A stretch of DNA of 64,000 nt. It comes from Geodermatophilus siccatus (lineage in GTDB: Bacteria; Actinomycetota; Actinomycetes; Mycobacteriales; Geodermatophilaceae). The translations under genes were made by a program, and so were the position numbers. The notes under the pieces are model-generated. The model was given only the letters and a program-made list of their open reading frames with translations, ran no database searches and was not told the DNA's origin. This document shows positions 55,047 through 63,299 of this stretch, in pieces; within the stretch, counting starts at the first letter, position 1, and each line of letters opens with the position of its first letter. The stretch lies in contig NZ_FNHE01000005.1 of the NCBI RefSeq assembly GCF_900103785.1, positions 1 through 64,000 on the forward strand. Reading direction: 5' to 3'.

Positions 55047-56269
55047 ACGCCTGCAGCGGACCGGTGACCTCCTGCACGTACCCGTCGGCGCCCGTGACGG
55101 CGGAGGCGCCACCGGCCGGGCGCCGGGTGACCGGCGTTGACCTCGCCCGGGGGCTGGCGCTGTTCGGCATGTTCGCCGTGCACCTCTTCGACCCGTACAC
55201 CGACAGGGGCGGCACGCTGACCGGCGAGGTCGCCGCGGGCCGGTCGGCGGCGACCTTCGCCCTGGTGGCCGGGGTCACCGTGGCGTTCCTGACCGGCGGA
55301 CGGCGGATCCTGCACGGTCGCTCGCGCCGGGCGGCCGCCGCGGGCCTCGCCGTACGAGCCGCCGGGATCGGCACCATCGGACTCCTGCTGGGGTACGCCG
55401 GTTCCGACCTCGACCTGATCCTGGCCTACTACGCCGTGTTCTTCCTGTGCGCGATCCCGCTCATCGGACTGCCGCCGAAGGCCCTGGCCGCGCTGTCCGC
55501 TGCGCTGGTCCTGGTCGGCCCCCTGGTGCTCGTGGAGGCGGCGCGGCTGGGCCTGCCCGACAGCGGCACCGGTGAGCCGACGTTCGGCACCCTGGTCACC
55601 GACCCGGTCGGGCTGCTCTCCCAGATCTTCTTCACGGGCGTGTACCCGGTGGTGGCCTACATGGCGTACCTGTGCGCCGGGCTCGCCATCGGGCGGCTCG
55701 ACCTGACGTCCCGGCGGCTGGCGATCCGGCTGCTGGGTGGCGGCGTCGCCCTGGTGGTCGCCGCGCAGGCGGTCTCGCACGTCCTGCTGTACCAGCTGGG
55801 CGACCTGGACCGGCTGATGACCGCGACCGGCGAGGACGCCATGACCCTGCTGTGGGACGCCGACCAGGGGACGACGTGGGACTACCTGGCGCTGGCCGCG
55901 CCGCACACCAACACGCAACTGGACCTGGCGAACACCCTCGGGTCGGCGATGGCCGTGCTGGGGCTCTCGCTGCTGCTCAGCCGGCTCCCGGCCGTCGAGC
56001 GGCTGCTCCGGCCCGTCCGCGCGGCGGGGGCCATGACGCTGACGCTGTACTCCGCACAGGCCCTCGTCATCGCCACCGGCGTCTTCGAGGACCAGCCGCT
56101 GACGCTGTACGCCTTCCTCGTGGCCGGTGCCCTCGTGGGGGCCACCCTCTGGCGCCGCTGGCGGTCGCAGGGGCCGCTGGAGGAGCTGGTGGGCCGGGCG
56201 GCGGGACGTGCGCGGCGAGCGGTGCTCGGCAGCCCGGCGACCCGCGTGGGCGCCGTGGACCGGGAGTGA
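55043..56269 (+). CDS. Polytopic membrane protein, acyltransferase/DUF418-like
   Basis: 408 residues, about ten membrane helices. N-terminal part VTGVDLARGLALFGMFAVHLFDP is the opening of the HGSNAT-like/DUF1624 membrane acyltransferase group; the C-terminal third (VRAAGAMTLTLYSAQALVIA) matches DUF418. Such proteins transfer acyl groups or are linked to export, but function is unproven. In this locus it may acylate or export the product, the only membrane protein beside the Pls-like enzyme. GTG overlaps the sbnB TGA. Confidence 0.8.
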   Translation: MNACSGPVTSCTYPSAPVTAEAPPAGRRVTGVDLARGLALFGMFAVHLFDPYTDRGGTLTGEVAAGRSAATFALVAGVTVAFLTGGRRILHGRSRRAAAAGLAVRAAGIGTIGLLLGYAGSDLDLILAYYAVFFLCAIPLIGLPPKALAALSAALVLVGPLVLVEAARLGLPDSGTGEPTFGTLVTDPVGLLSQIFFTGVYPVVAYMAYLCAGLAIGRLDLTSRRLAIRLLGGGVALVVAAQAVSHVLLYQLGDLDRLMTATGEDAMTLLWDADQGTTWDYLALAAPHTNTQLDLANTLGSAMAVLGLSLLLSRLPAVERLLRPVRAAGAMTLTLYSAQALVIATGVFEDQPLTLYAFLVAGALVGATLWRRWRSQGPLEELVGRAAGRARRAVLGSPATRVGAVDRE

Positions 56270-57072
56270 CCCCCGTGCCGCTCGCGTACGGCCGGCCGCC
56301 CTGGCCGCGGTCCGGACCCGACCTCGCCCCGCTGCCCGGGGTGTGCCAGGTGTGGTGGGCCCGGCCGGGCGACGTCCGCCCGGAGCACGACGCGCTGCTC
56401 GGGGAGGCCGACCTGGCCCGGCGGGAGCGGCTGGCCCGCCCGGCCGACCGGCAGCGGATGACGGCGGGCGCGGCGGTCGCCCGGCTGGTGCTCGGGACCG
56501 CGCTCGGGACACCGCCGGCCGACCTGCGGATCGACCGGACGTGCACCACCTGCGGCTCGCCGCACGGCCGGCCCCGGCTGGCCGACGCCGACGGCCCGGA
56601 CTTCTCGGTCTCCCACTCCGGCCACTGCGTCGTCGTCGCCGTCCTGCCGGGTGGCCGGGTGGGCGTGGACGTCGAGCAGGTCGGCCGGTTCGCGCCCGGT
56701 GAGCTCGAGGAGCTCGCCTCGTGCGCCCTGGCCGACCCGGAGTGGGAGCAGGTGGCCCGCCTGCCGGTCGCCGCGCGGCCGCGGGCCTTCACCGTGTGCT
56801 GGGTGCGCCGGGAGGCGGTGCTCAAGGCCACCGGTCAGCGGCTCGACGTCCCGCCGGACGGGCTGGCCCTCACCCCGCCGCGGGTGCTGTCCCGGGACGG
56901 GCGGGAGCCGGTGTGGCTGCGCGACGTGTCCGCCCCGCCGGGCTTCGTCGCCGCGCTGGCGGGGCTGGGCACCCCCCCGGACGACGTCGTGCACCGCGAC
57001 GCCGGGCCGCTGCTGCGTCAGACGAGCCGGCGGTCGTCCGGCCCCACCACGCGCAGCCACCGGTGGCCGTAG
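56266..57072 (+). CDS. 4'-phosphopantetheinyl transferase (Sfp type)
   Basis: 268 residues. Sfp-class motifs: FSVSHSGHCVVVAV (P1b-like), GVDVEQVGRF (magnesium ligands D and E), and WVRREAVLKATGQRL (the WxxxEAxxKATG motif). Should attach phosphopantetheine to the four carriers of this locus (S54, S134, S215 and the NRPS carrier). GTG overlaps the preceding TGA; GTG 56275 is an alternative. The last 55 bases overlap the 3' end of the convergent GH13 gene, making its final residues (QTSRRSSGPTTRSHRWP) look like read-through rather than fold. Confidence 0.9.
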   Translation: MTPVPLAYGRPPWPRSGPDLAPLPGVCQVWWARPGDVRPEHDALLGEADLARRERLARPADRQRMTAGAAVARLVLGTALGTPPADLRIDRTCTTCGSPHGRPRLADADGPDFSVSHSGHCVVVAVLPGGRVGVDVEQVGRFAPGELEELASCALADPEWEQVARLPVAARPRAFTVCWVRREAVLKATGQRLDVPPDGLALTPPRVLSRDGREPVWLRDVSAPPGFVAALAGLGTPPDDVVHRDAGPLLRQTSRRSSGPTTRSHRWP

Positions 57073-58688
57073 CCGTCGAGGGCCAGCTCGACTCCCCCGT
57101 CCCCGTCGACCGGCTGCTCGCCGTCGGACAGCAGGTCGACCAGCCGGTGCCCGGCATCGCAGCCCTCGAGGGTGAGCGGGACGGTGCGCGGCTCGGCGCC
57201 GAGGTTGTGGACGGCGACCAGCGCGCCGTCGTCCCAGCTGCACAGGTGGGCCAGCACCTCGGGGTGCGGCTGCTCGAGGACGGTGAACGCGCCCCAGCCC
57301 AGCTCGGGTGACTCCCGGTACCGGCGGACCAGCAGCTTCACGAACGACAGCAGCGAGTCGGGGTCGCGGCGCTGGTCGGCGACGTTGACGAAGCGCGGGG
57401 CGAACCCGCCGTCGACGACCGGGCCGGGCAGCCGGTCCGGGTCGGCGGTGGAGAAGCCGCCGTTGGGTCCCGACGTCCACTGCATCGGCGTCCGCACGGC
57501 GAGCCGGCCCTCGGCGTCGAGGTCCTCCCCCATGCCGATCTCCTCGCCGTAGAACAGCACCGGGGTGCCGGGCAGGGAGAACAGCAGGCTGTAGACCATG
57601 CGGATCCGGCGCGGGTCGCCGTCCAGCATCGGCGGTAGCCGGCGGCGCAGCCCGCGGCCGTAGACCTGCATGCGTTCCTCGGGGCCGAAGGCGGCGAAGA
57701 CCTCCTGCCGCTCGTCGTCGGTGAGCTTGTCGAGGGTGAGCTCGTCGTGGTTGCGCACGAAGGTGGCCCACTGGCTGTCCGGGCTGATGGCCGGGCGCTG
57801 GGCCAGCGCGGTGGTGAGCGGACCGGCGTGGCCGCGGGCCAGGGAGAGGTAGAGGGCCTGCATGCCGACGAAGTCGAAGAGCATCGTCAGCTCGTCGCCA
57901 TCGGCGCCCCCGAAGAAGTCGACCTGCTGCTCGTGCGGCAGGTTCACCTCACCGAGCAGGATGCCGTCGCCGGTGCGGCGGCCGACCAGCTGGCGCAGCG
58001 CGCGCAGGTACTGGTGCGGGTCCGGGAAGCGGTCCCGGTCCTCCTCCTGCACCTCCAGGAAGAAGGGCACCGCGTCGACGCGGAAGCCCGACAGCCCCAG
58101 CTGCAGCCAGAAGTCCATGACCTTGGCGACCTCGTCGCGCACCCGCGGGTTGGCCACGTCCAGGTCGGGCTGCTCCTTGTAGAAGCGGTGCAGGTACCAC
58201 TCGCCGGTGGGCTCGTTGAAGGTCCAGAGGCTCTGCTCCTGGTCGGGGAAGACGACCTGGTCGGAGGTGTCCGGCGGCTCGTCGTCCCGCCAGACGTAGA
58301 AGTCGTGGAACGGGTCGTCGCGGCTGCGCCGGGCCCGCTGGAACCAGGGGTGCCGGATCGAGGTGTGGTTGACGACCAGGTCGGCGATCACCCGCATGCC
58401 GCGGTCCCTGGCGGTGCGGATGACCTCGATCAGGTCGCCGTGGGTGCCCAGCCGCGGGTCGACGCCGTAGAAGTCGGTGATGTCGTAGCCGTCGTCGCGC
58501 TCGGCGGTCGGGTAGAAGGGCATGAGCCACAGGCAGGTCACCCCGAGGTCGGCGAGGTGGTCGATCCGCTGTGCGAGGCCCGGGAGGTCGCCGCAGCCGT
58601 CGCCGTCCCAGTCCATGTAGGTCTCGACGTCGAGGCAGTAGACGACGGCGTTCTTCCACCACAGGTCCGCGGTGTCGGTGATGCGCAT
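57018..58688 (-). CDS. GH13 glycoside hydrolase, trehalose-synthase-like
   Basis: 556 residues. Alpha-amylase TIM barrel with VIADLVVNHTS (region I), GFRVDAVPFF (nucleophile Asp), ILLGEVNLP (acid/base Glu) and FVRNHDELTLDK (third Asp), then a beta-domain ending HRWLRVVG. Most similar in layout to TreS-type maltose/trehalose isomerases, which interconvert maltose and trehalose, but no maltokinase follows. ATG 58686-58688 (MRITDTADLWWK). Downstream gene of a three-gene minus-strand unit with the GNAT and LLM genes. Confidence 0.85.
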   Translation of the reverse strand: MRITDTADLWWKNAVVYCLDVETYMDWDGDGCGDLPGLAQRIDHLADLGVTCLWLMPFYPTAERDDGYDITDFYGVDPRLGTHGDLIEVIRTARDRGMRVIADLVVNHTSIRHPWFQRARRSRDDPFHDFYVWRDDEPPDTSDQVVFPDQEQSLWTFNEPTGEWYLHRFYKEQPDLDVANPRVRDEVAKVMDFWLQLGLSGFRVDAVPFFLEVQEEDRDRFPDPHQYLRALRQLVGRRTGDGILLGEVNLPHEQQVDFFGGADGDELTMLFDFVGMQALYLSLARGHAGPLTTALAQRPAISPDSQWATFVRNHDELTLDKLTDDERQEVFAAFGPEERMQVYGRGLRRRLPPMLDGDPRRIRMVYSLLFSLPGTPVLFYGEEIGMGEDLDAEGRLAVRTPMQWTSGPNGGFSTADPDRLPGPVVDGGFAPRFVNVADQRRDPDSLLSFVKLLVRRYRESPELGWGAFTVLEQPHPEVLAHLCSWDDGALVAVHNLGAEPRTVPLTLEGCDAGHRLVDLLSDGEQPVDGDGGVELALDGYGHRWLRVVGPDDRRLV

Positions 58689-58698
58689 ACCGGCGTCC

Positions 58699-59295
58699 CT
58701 ACCGCATCCCGGGCTCGTCGAGCAGCTGGAACAGCAGGTGGTCCTGCCACTCGCCGGCGATGCGCAGGTACCGCGGGGCGACTCCGATGGGGGTGAACCC
58801 GCACTTGCGCAGCACCCGCTGGGAGGCGGCGTTGTGCAGCAGGGTGCCGGCCTGCAGCCGGTGCAGGCCGGCCTCGCCGAACGCCCACCTGGTCATCGCG
58901 GCGACCGCGGCGGTGGCGACCCCGCGGCCGGTGGCGTGCCGGGAGACCCAGTAGCCGAGGTCGCCGGAGAGGAACGGCCCGTGGACGACGTTGTTCACGC
59001 TGATCCGCCCGACCGGCTCGCCGTCCAGGAGGACCACCCCGGGCAGGATGCCGCCGAGCCGGTGCAGGTCCAGCAGCCGGGCGGTGTCCTGCCGCTGGAA
59101 CTCCTCGGTCCAGTACCCGTCCGGGCGCGCGGGGTCCCACGGCGCGAGGTGGTCGCGGTTGGCCGTGAGCAGAGCGGTGAGGACCGGGACGTCGTCCTGG
59201 CTGACGAGACGGACGGTGACGCGGGGAGCCGGACGGCCCCGCTGCAGGAGCCCGCCACGAGCGTGCGAGTGGTGGGGAGCAGCGGGGTCCTTCAT
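58699..59295 (-). CDS. RimJ/RimL-type GNAT N-acetyltransferase
   Basis: 198 residues. RimJ/L pattern: VRLVSQDDVPVLTALLTANRDHLAPWDP at the start, LGYWVSRHATGRGVATAAVAAMTRWAFGE (acetyl-CoA motif) and AGTLLHNAASQRVLRKCGFTPIG. N-terminal acetylation of a ribosomal or other protein, or a small amine, is likely. The ATG 59293-59295 overlaps the LLM stop (ATGA). The first 24 residues are not conserved-looking. Confidence 0.88.
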   Translation of the reverse strand: MKDPAAPHHSHARGGLLQRGRPAPRVTVRLVSQDDVPVLTALLTANRDHLAPWDPARPDGYWTEEFQRQDTARLLDLHRLGGILPGVVLLDGEPVGRISVNNVVHGPFLSGDLGYWVSRHATGRGVATAAVAAMTRWAFGEAGLHRLQAGTLLHNAASQRVLRKCGFTPIGVAPRYLRIAGEWQDHLLFQLLDEPGMR

Positions 59296-60341
59296 GGGAG
59301 GGCAGCCGGCTGCGGTTCCTGGTGGGGCCGGCGCGGCTGCGACGGGGCGGCCGGGTCGGTGGCCACCGCCGGGGCCGGGCGGGTCACGCCGAGCTGCGGC
59401 AGGACGTGCTCGCCGAAGGCGTCGAGGAAGGGCAGCTGCTCCTTGCCCACGTGGTGGAGGTAGATCTCGTCGAAGCCGAGCTCGGCGTACTCGGCGATCC
59501 ACTCGGCGTGCTGCCCGAGGTCGGAGCTGACCCGGACGGCGCCCTCGACCGCCTCCTGCGGCACGTGCCGGCTGGCCTGCTCGAATGCCTCGGGGCCGTC
59601 GATGTCCCAGCACAGCGGCGGCGGGAAGGTGTTGGTGTGCCACTGCTCGTAGGCGATGGCCTTCGCCCGGTCCGGGTCGGGGTCCCAGCAGAGGTGCACC
59701 TGGAGCACGAGCCGGCCGCGGCCGCCGGCGTCCCGGTAGGCGCCGGTCAGCTCGCGCAGGGTCTCGTGCGGCTGGTTGATGGTGATGAAGCCGTCGGCCC
59801 AGTCGGCGTGCCGCCGCGCCGTCGGCACGCTCATCACCGGGCCGATGAGGGCGGGCTGCTGCTCGGGCAGGGACCAGATCTTGGCCCGCTCGACGTCCAC
59901 CAGCCCGCGGTGGGTGACCTCCTCACCGGCGAGCAGGGCACGGATGACGTCGACGCACTCGCGCAGCCGGGCGTCCCGGATCCGCTTGGGGGGCCACGGG
60001 TCCCCGGTGATGCGTTCGTTCATCACCTGGCCGCTGCCCAGTGCCATCCAGAAGCGCCCGGGGAACATGGCCGCCAGCGTCGCGGCTCCCTGGGCGATGA
60101 TCGCCGGGTGGTAGCGCTGCCCCGGCGCGTTGACCACGCCGCACGGCAGGCCGGTGGTGGCGAGCGCGGCGCCCAGCCACGACCAGGCGAAGCCCGAGTG
60201 CCCCTGGGCCTTGTTCCAGGGCGCGAAGTGGTCGGAGCACATCGCGGCGGTGAAGCCGACCTCTTCCGCGTGCTGGACCGCCCGCAGCAGCTCAGCGGGG
60301 TGCACCTGCTCGTGCGAGTTGTGGAACCCGATCACCGTCAT
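59292..60341 (-). CDS. LLM-class flavin-dependent oxidoreductase
   Basis: 349 residues, luciferase-like TIM barrel. Motifs: IGFHNSHEQVHPAELL, CSDHFAPW, ATTGLPCGVVNAPGQRYHP, MALGSGQVMNERITGD and YLHHVGKEQLPFL. The SDHFAPW segment recalls the TIGR03885-like subgroup of probable FMN- or F420-dependent enzymes (recollection). The last about 25 residues are Pro/Ala/Gln-rich. ATG 60339-60341. First of three coupled minus-strand genes. Confidence 0.85.
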   Translation of the reverse strand: MTVIGFHNSHEQVHPAELLRAVQHAEEVGFTAAMCSDHFAPWNKAQGHSGFAWSWLGAALATTGLPCGVVNAPGQRYHPAIIAQGAATLAAMFPGRFWMALGSGQVMNERITGDPWPPKRIRDARLRECVDVIRALLAGEEVTHRGLVDVERAKIWSLPEQQPALIGPVMSVPTARRHADWADGFITINQPHETLRELTGAYRDAGGRGRLVLQVHLCWDPDPDRAKAIAYEQWHTNTFPPPLCWDIDGPEAFEQASRHVPQEAVEGAVRVSSDLGQHAEWIAEYAELGFDEIYLHHVGKEQLPFLDAFGEHVLPQLGVTRPAPAVATDPAAPSQPRRPHQEPQPAALP

Positions 60342-60398
60342 GGCGGGCCCCTACCCCGCTGCCGCGGCCGCTACCTGCGGGATCGGCCGAGCCAGCGA

Positions 60399-60470
60399 GT
60401 CGACCACGCGGTTGGTGCCGGCGACACGCGCAGACCCGCCGCCGCACCCGACGACAACCCCATGATCAAC
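60399..60470. repeat. Dispersed intergenic palindromic repeat, copy 2
   Basis: Left end GTCGACCACGCGGTTGG (60399-60415), core GCCGGCGACACGCGC, right end CGACGACAACCCCATGATC (60450-60468). Same order and core as 23538-23610. Lies in the gap between the LLM gene and the GGDEF-EAL gene; the remaining bases of the gap (to 60575) show no gene. Confidence 0.65.
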
Positions 60471-60575
60471 ACCGGTGGTGAGGGAGAGAGCCGCGGGGGT
60501 GGGGCAGGCGACGAGGCAGGGGGACCACCACGGCGACGCCGGCAGCGAACCGGGCGGCGGTTCGGTGCGCGGACG

Positions 60576-62126
60576 TCAGGCGGGGGCGGCGGTGCCGGTC
60601 CCCTCGGCGGGCGTGCTGGCGCCGCCGAGCAGCAGCAGCTCGGCGTCCGTGTGCTCCAGCGGTGCGGCGAACAGGTAGCCCTGCGCCAGCGCCACCTGAC
60701 CGTCGCGCAGGTGGGTGCGCTGGCGCTCCTGCTCGATGCCCTCGGCGACGATCTCCAGGTCGAGGGTGTGCCCGAGGTTGATCAGCCCGCGCAGGATGGC
60801 CGGCATCGACTCGGCGTCGTCGATGGTGCTGACGAACGACCGGTCGATCTTGAGGATGTCGACGGCGAACTGCCGCAGGTGCGACAGCGACGAGTAGCCG
60901 GTGCCGAAGTCGTCGAGCGCCACCCGCACGCCGAGGCCGCGCAGCTCGTGCAGCCGCTCGGCGGCCAGCACCGGGTCACGCACCAGCACCGACTCGGTCA
61001 GCTCGAGCACCAGGGCCGACGGCGGCAGCCCGCTGGTCGTCAGCGCCGTCCGCACGTCGTCGAGCAGCCCCGGCGACCCGAGCTGGGACGGCGAGACGTT
61101 GACCGCCATCGACAGGTCGGCCGCGGCCGGGTGGTCGCGGCGCCAGGCGGCCGCGGCGGCGCACGCCTCGGTGAGGACCCACCGGCCGATGTCGGGGACC
61201 AGGCCGATCTCCTCGGCCACCGGCAGGAACCGCTCGGGCAGCACGACGCCGAGGGTCGGGTGCTCCCAGCGGATCAGCGCCTCGAAGCCGGTGACCCGCT
61301 CGCTGCCCAGGTCGACGACGGGCTGGTAGACCAGCCGGAACTGCCGGTCGGCGGCCGCGGCCCACAGGTCGGCCTCGAGCTGGCGGCGCTCCGCGGCGGC
61401 CGAGCGCATCTGCGGGTTGAACAGGACGTAGCGGCCCGGTCCCGTGCCCTTGGCCCAGTACATGGCGTTGTCGGCGTCGCGCAGCAGCGAGGACGCCGTC
61501 GCCGCGACGTCGCCGGTGGCGATGCCGATGCTCGCCGAGACGGTGACCCGCTGCCCGCCCAGGTCGACGGGGCCGGCGAGCGCGGCGAGCACCCGCTCGG
61601 CGATCCGGGTGGCCTCCTCCACGCCGGGCGAGCGCTCGACGAGGATGGCGAACTCGTCGCCGCCGAGCCGGGCGAGCGTGTCCTCGGTGCGGACGGCGGA
61701 CTGCAGCAGCCCGCCGACCTCGCGGATGAGCCGGTCCCCGGCGGCGTGACCCAGGCTGTCGTTGACGGACTTGAAGCCGTCGAGGTCGAGGAAGACGACC
61801 GCCACCTCGCCGCCGCTACGAGCGGTGCGGCGCAGCGCGAGCTCCAGCCGGTCGGTGAACAGCGCGCGGTTGGCCAGGCCGGTGAGGACGTCGGAGAAGG
61901 CCAGCCGGGCCAGGTCGGCCTCGGTGCGGCGCACCCGGTGGGCGCCGAGGGCGGCTGCACCCGCGGCCGCGACGCCGCTGAGCAGCAGGTGCAGCAGCAC
62001 CTGCAGGGAGCCGGTCACCAGGAGGGCGACGGCCAGATGGGTCGCGGTCAGCGTGGCCGCCAGCGCCCCGGCGAGGACCGCGATCTGCAGGCCGCGAGCC
62101 GGGGGCCGGGCCGGTACGTCGTCCAC
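60576..62126 (-). CDS. Membrane GGDEF-EAL cyclic-di-GMP protein
   Basis: 516 residues. Two N-terminal membrane helices (about 13-33 and 37-60) and no periplasmic sensor; GGDEF domain (about 75-235) with ARLGGDEFAIL and an RTED inhibitory site five residues before it; EAL domain (about 245-495) with FEALIRWEHP, LELTESVL, DDFGTGYSSL, LKIDRSFV, AEGIE and QGYLF. Both domains look catalytically complete, so it may be bifunctional. GTG 62124-62126 with GGAAGG upstream. Monocistronic. Confidence 0.92.
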   Translation of the reverse strand: MDDVPARPPARGLQIAVLAGALAATLTATHLAVALLVTGSLQVLLHLLLSGVAAAGAAALGAHRVRRTEADLARLAFSDVLTGLANRALFTDRLELALRRTARSGGEVAVVFLDLDGFKSVNDSLGHAAGDRLIREVGGLLQSAVRTEDTLARLGGDEFAILVERSPGVEEATRIAERVLAALAGPVDLGGQRVTVSASIGIATGDVAATASSLLRDADNAMYWAKGTGPGRYVLFNPQMRSAAAERRQLEADLWAAAADRQFRLVYQPVVDLGSERVTGFEALIRWEHPTLGVVLPERFLPVAEEIGLVPDIGRWVLTEACAAAAAWRRDHPAAADLSMAVNVSPSQLGSPGLLDDVRTALTTSGLPPSALVLELTESVLVRDPVLAAERLHELRGLGVRVALDDFGTGYSSLSHLRQFAVDILKIDRSFVSTIDDAESMPAILRGLINLGHTLDLEIVAEGIEQERQRTHLRDGQVALAQGYLFAAPLEHTDAELLLLGGASTPAEGTGTAAPA

Positions 62127-62138
62127 TGCTGGCCTTCC

Positions 62139-62202
62139 GTCGGGGAGCGCGTCCCCGACGGTCTCGGCGCGCCGGCCCGGCCGCTTGAGCGGACCGGGCC
62201 GG
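62139..62202 (-). terminator. Terminator after the tctC gene and small leader hairpin of the GGDEF-EAL gene
   Basis: A 13-bp stem with one bulged base, CCGGCCCGGCCGC (62172-62184) with TTGA loop and GCGG-A-CCGGGCCGG (62189-62202), fits termination of the upstream minus-strand unit. A second perfect 8-bp stem, GTCGGGGA/TCCCCGAC (62139-62159), lies just before the Shine-Dalgarno of the GGDEF-EAL gene. Confidence 0.55.
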
Positions 62203-62294
62203 GCCCACCCCCAGGGGTGAGCCCGGTCAGCCGAGCCAGGTCCGCGCCTGGTCCGGGCAGGTCGGCGACCGACTGCCGCCGGCGGGTCGACCGC

Positions 62295-63272
62295 TCAGCT
62301 GCCGAGGAGGGGCTCGTACACCTCCTGGGTCCGGTCGAGGACCTCCTGCAGCTCGTCGGCGCCGCGGAACTCCTCGTCGATGTACTCCGCGCCCACCTGC
62401 TCGACGACCGCGGGGTCGTCGTGCGCGGTGCGCAGCGCGTCCTCGAGGACGGTGACGACCTCCTCGGGCATCCCGGCCGGGCCGGCGAGGCCGAACGTCG
62501 ACCCGGACAGGGTCAGCTCCGGGAAGCCGGACTCGACCAGGGTGGGCGTGTCCGGCAGCCAGGACAGCCGCTCCTCCGAGGAGACCGCCAGCGGCCGGAA
62601 CTGCCCGCTGTCGATGTTCGCGGTGACGTCCGAGGAGGCGTTGATGAGGACGGCGTCGACGTTCCCGCCGAGCAGCGCCGTCGTCATCTCCGCGTTGCCG
62701 TTGAACGGCACCGCGGTCACCTCGACGCCGTGGTCCTCGCGCAGCCGCTGCAGCTCGATGCCCTGCGGGGTCGAGGCCCCCGGGACGCCGACGGTGACGA
62801 CGCCCGGCTGCTGCCGGGCGGCGGTGAAGAAGTCCGCGGCGGACCGGTACGGGGAGTCGGCACCGACCGCCAGGACGGAGGGCACCTCGGCCATGACCCC
62901 GATCGGCGTGACGTCGTCCTTGGTGTACCCCACCTCGTTGGCCAGGGGCGTGAGGACCAGCGTCCCCGCGGTCACCAGGGACAGGGTGTGCCCGTCGGGC
63001 TCGGCGGCGATCAGCTCCTGGGTGGCGAGCGCACCCGAGCCGCCGGGCAGGTTCTCGACCACCACGGTCTGCCCCAGCTGATCCTCCAGCGAGGCGCCGT
63101 ACGCGCGGGCGGTCAGGTCGGTGGGCCCACCGGCTGCGTACGGGACGAGCAGCCGGATCTCCTCGCTCGGGTACGCGGCCGGGTCGCCGGCCGCGCTCCC
63201 TCCCTGCTCGGCGCAGGCGGTGAGCAGGCCGAGGGCGGTCAGCGCCGCGATGGTCCGGACGGGACGGGGCAT
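62295..63272 (-). CDS. TctC/Bug-family solute-binding lipoprotein
   Basis: 325 residues. Lipobox LLTAC with C20 marks a lipoprotein. Tricarboxylate-transporter receptor features: IRLLVPYAAGGPTDLTARAYG, VENLPGGSGALATQELIAAEPDGHTL and PTLVESGFPELTLSG. Binds a carboxylate in the periplasm-equivalent space; no TctA/TctB membrane genes are in view. It starts 27 bases after the CoA-transferase stop on the same strand, suggesting uptake of the acid that the transferase activates. Confidence 0.9.
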   Translation of the reverse strand: MPRPVRTIAALTALGLLTACAEQGGSAAGDPAAYPSEEIRLLVPYAAGGPTDLTARAYGASLEDQLGQTVVVENLPGGSGALATQELIAAEPDGHTLSLVTAGTLVLTPLANEVGYTKDDVTPIGVMAEVPSVLAVGADSPYRSAADFFTAARQQPGVVTVGVPGASTPQGIELQRLREDHGVEVTAVPFNGNAEMTTALLGGNVDAVLINASSDVTANIDSGQFRPLAVSSEERLSWLPDTPTLVESGFPELTLSGSTFGLAGPAGMPEEVVTVLEDALRTAHDDPAVVEQVGAEYIDEEFRGADELQEVLDRTQEVYEPLLGS

Positions 63273-63299
63273 CGTTGCCTCCAGGGACGTCGGGTGGCC

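Noticed and set aside
46141..57072. Interpreting the locus as a staphyloferrin-type siderophore cluster because of sbnA/sbnB
   Set aside because: No NIS synthetase, citrate synthase or siderophore transporter genes are present; NRPS and Pls-type proteins point elsewhere.
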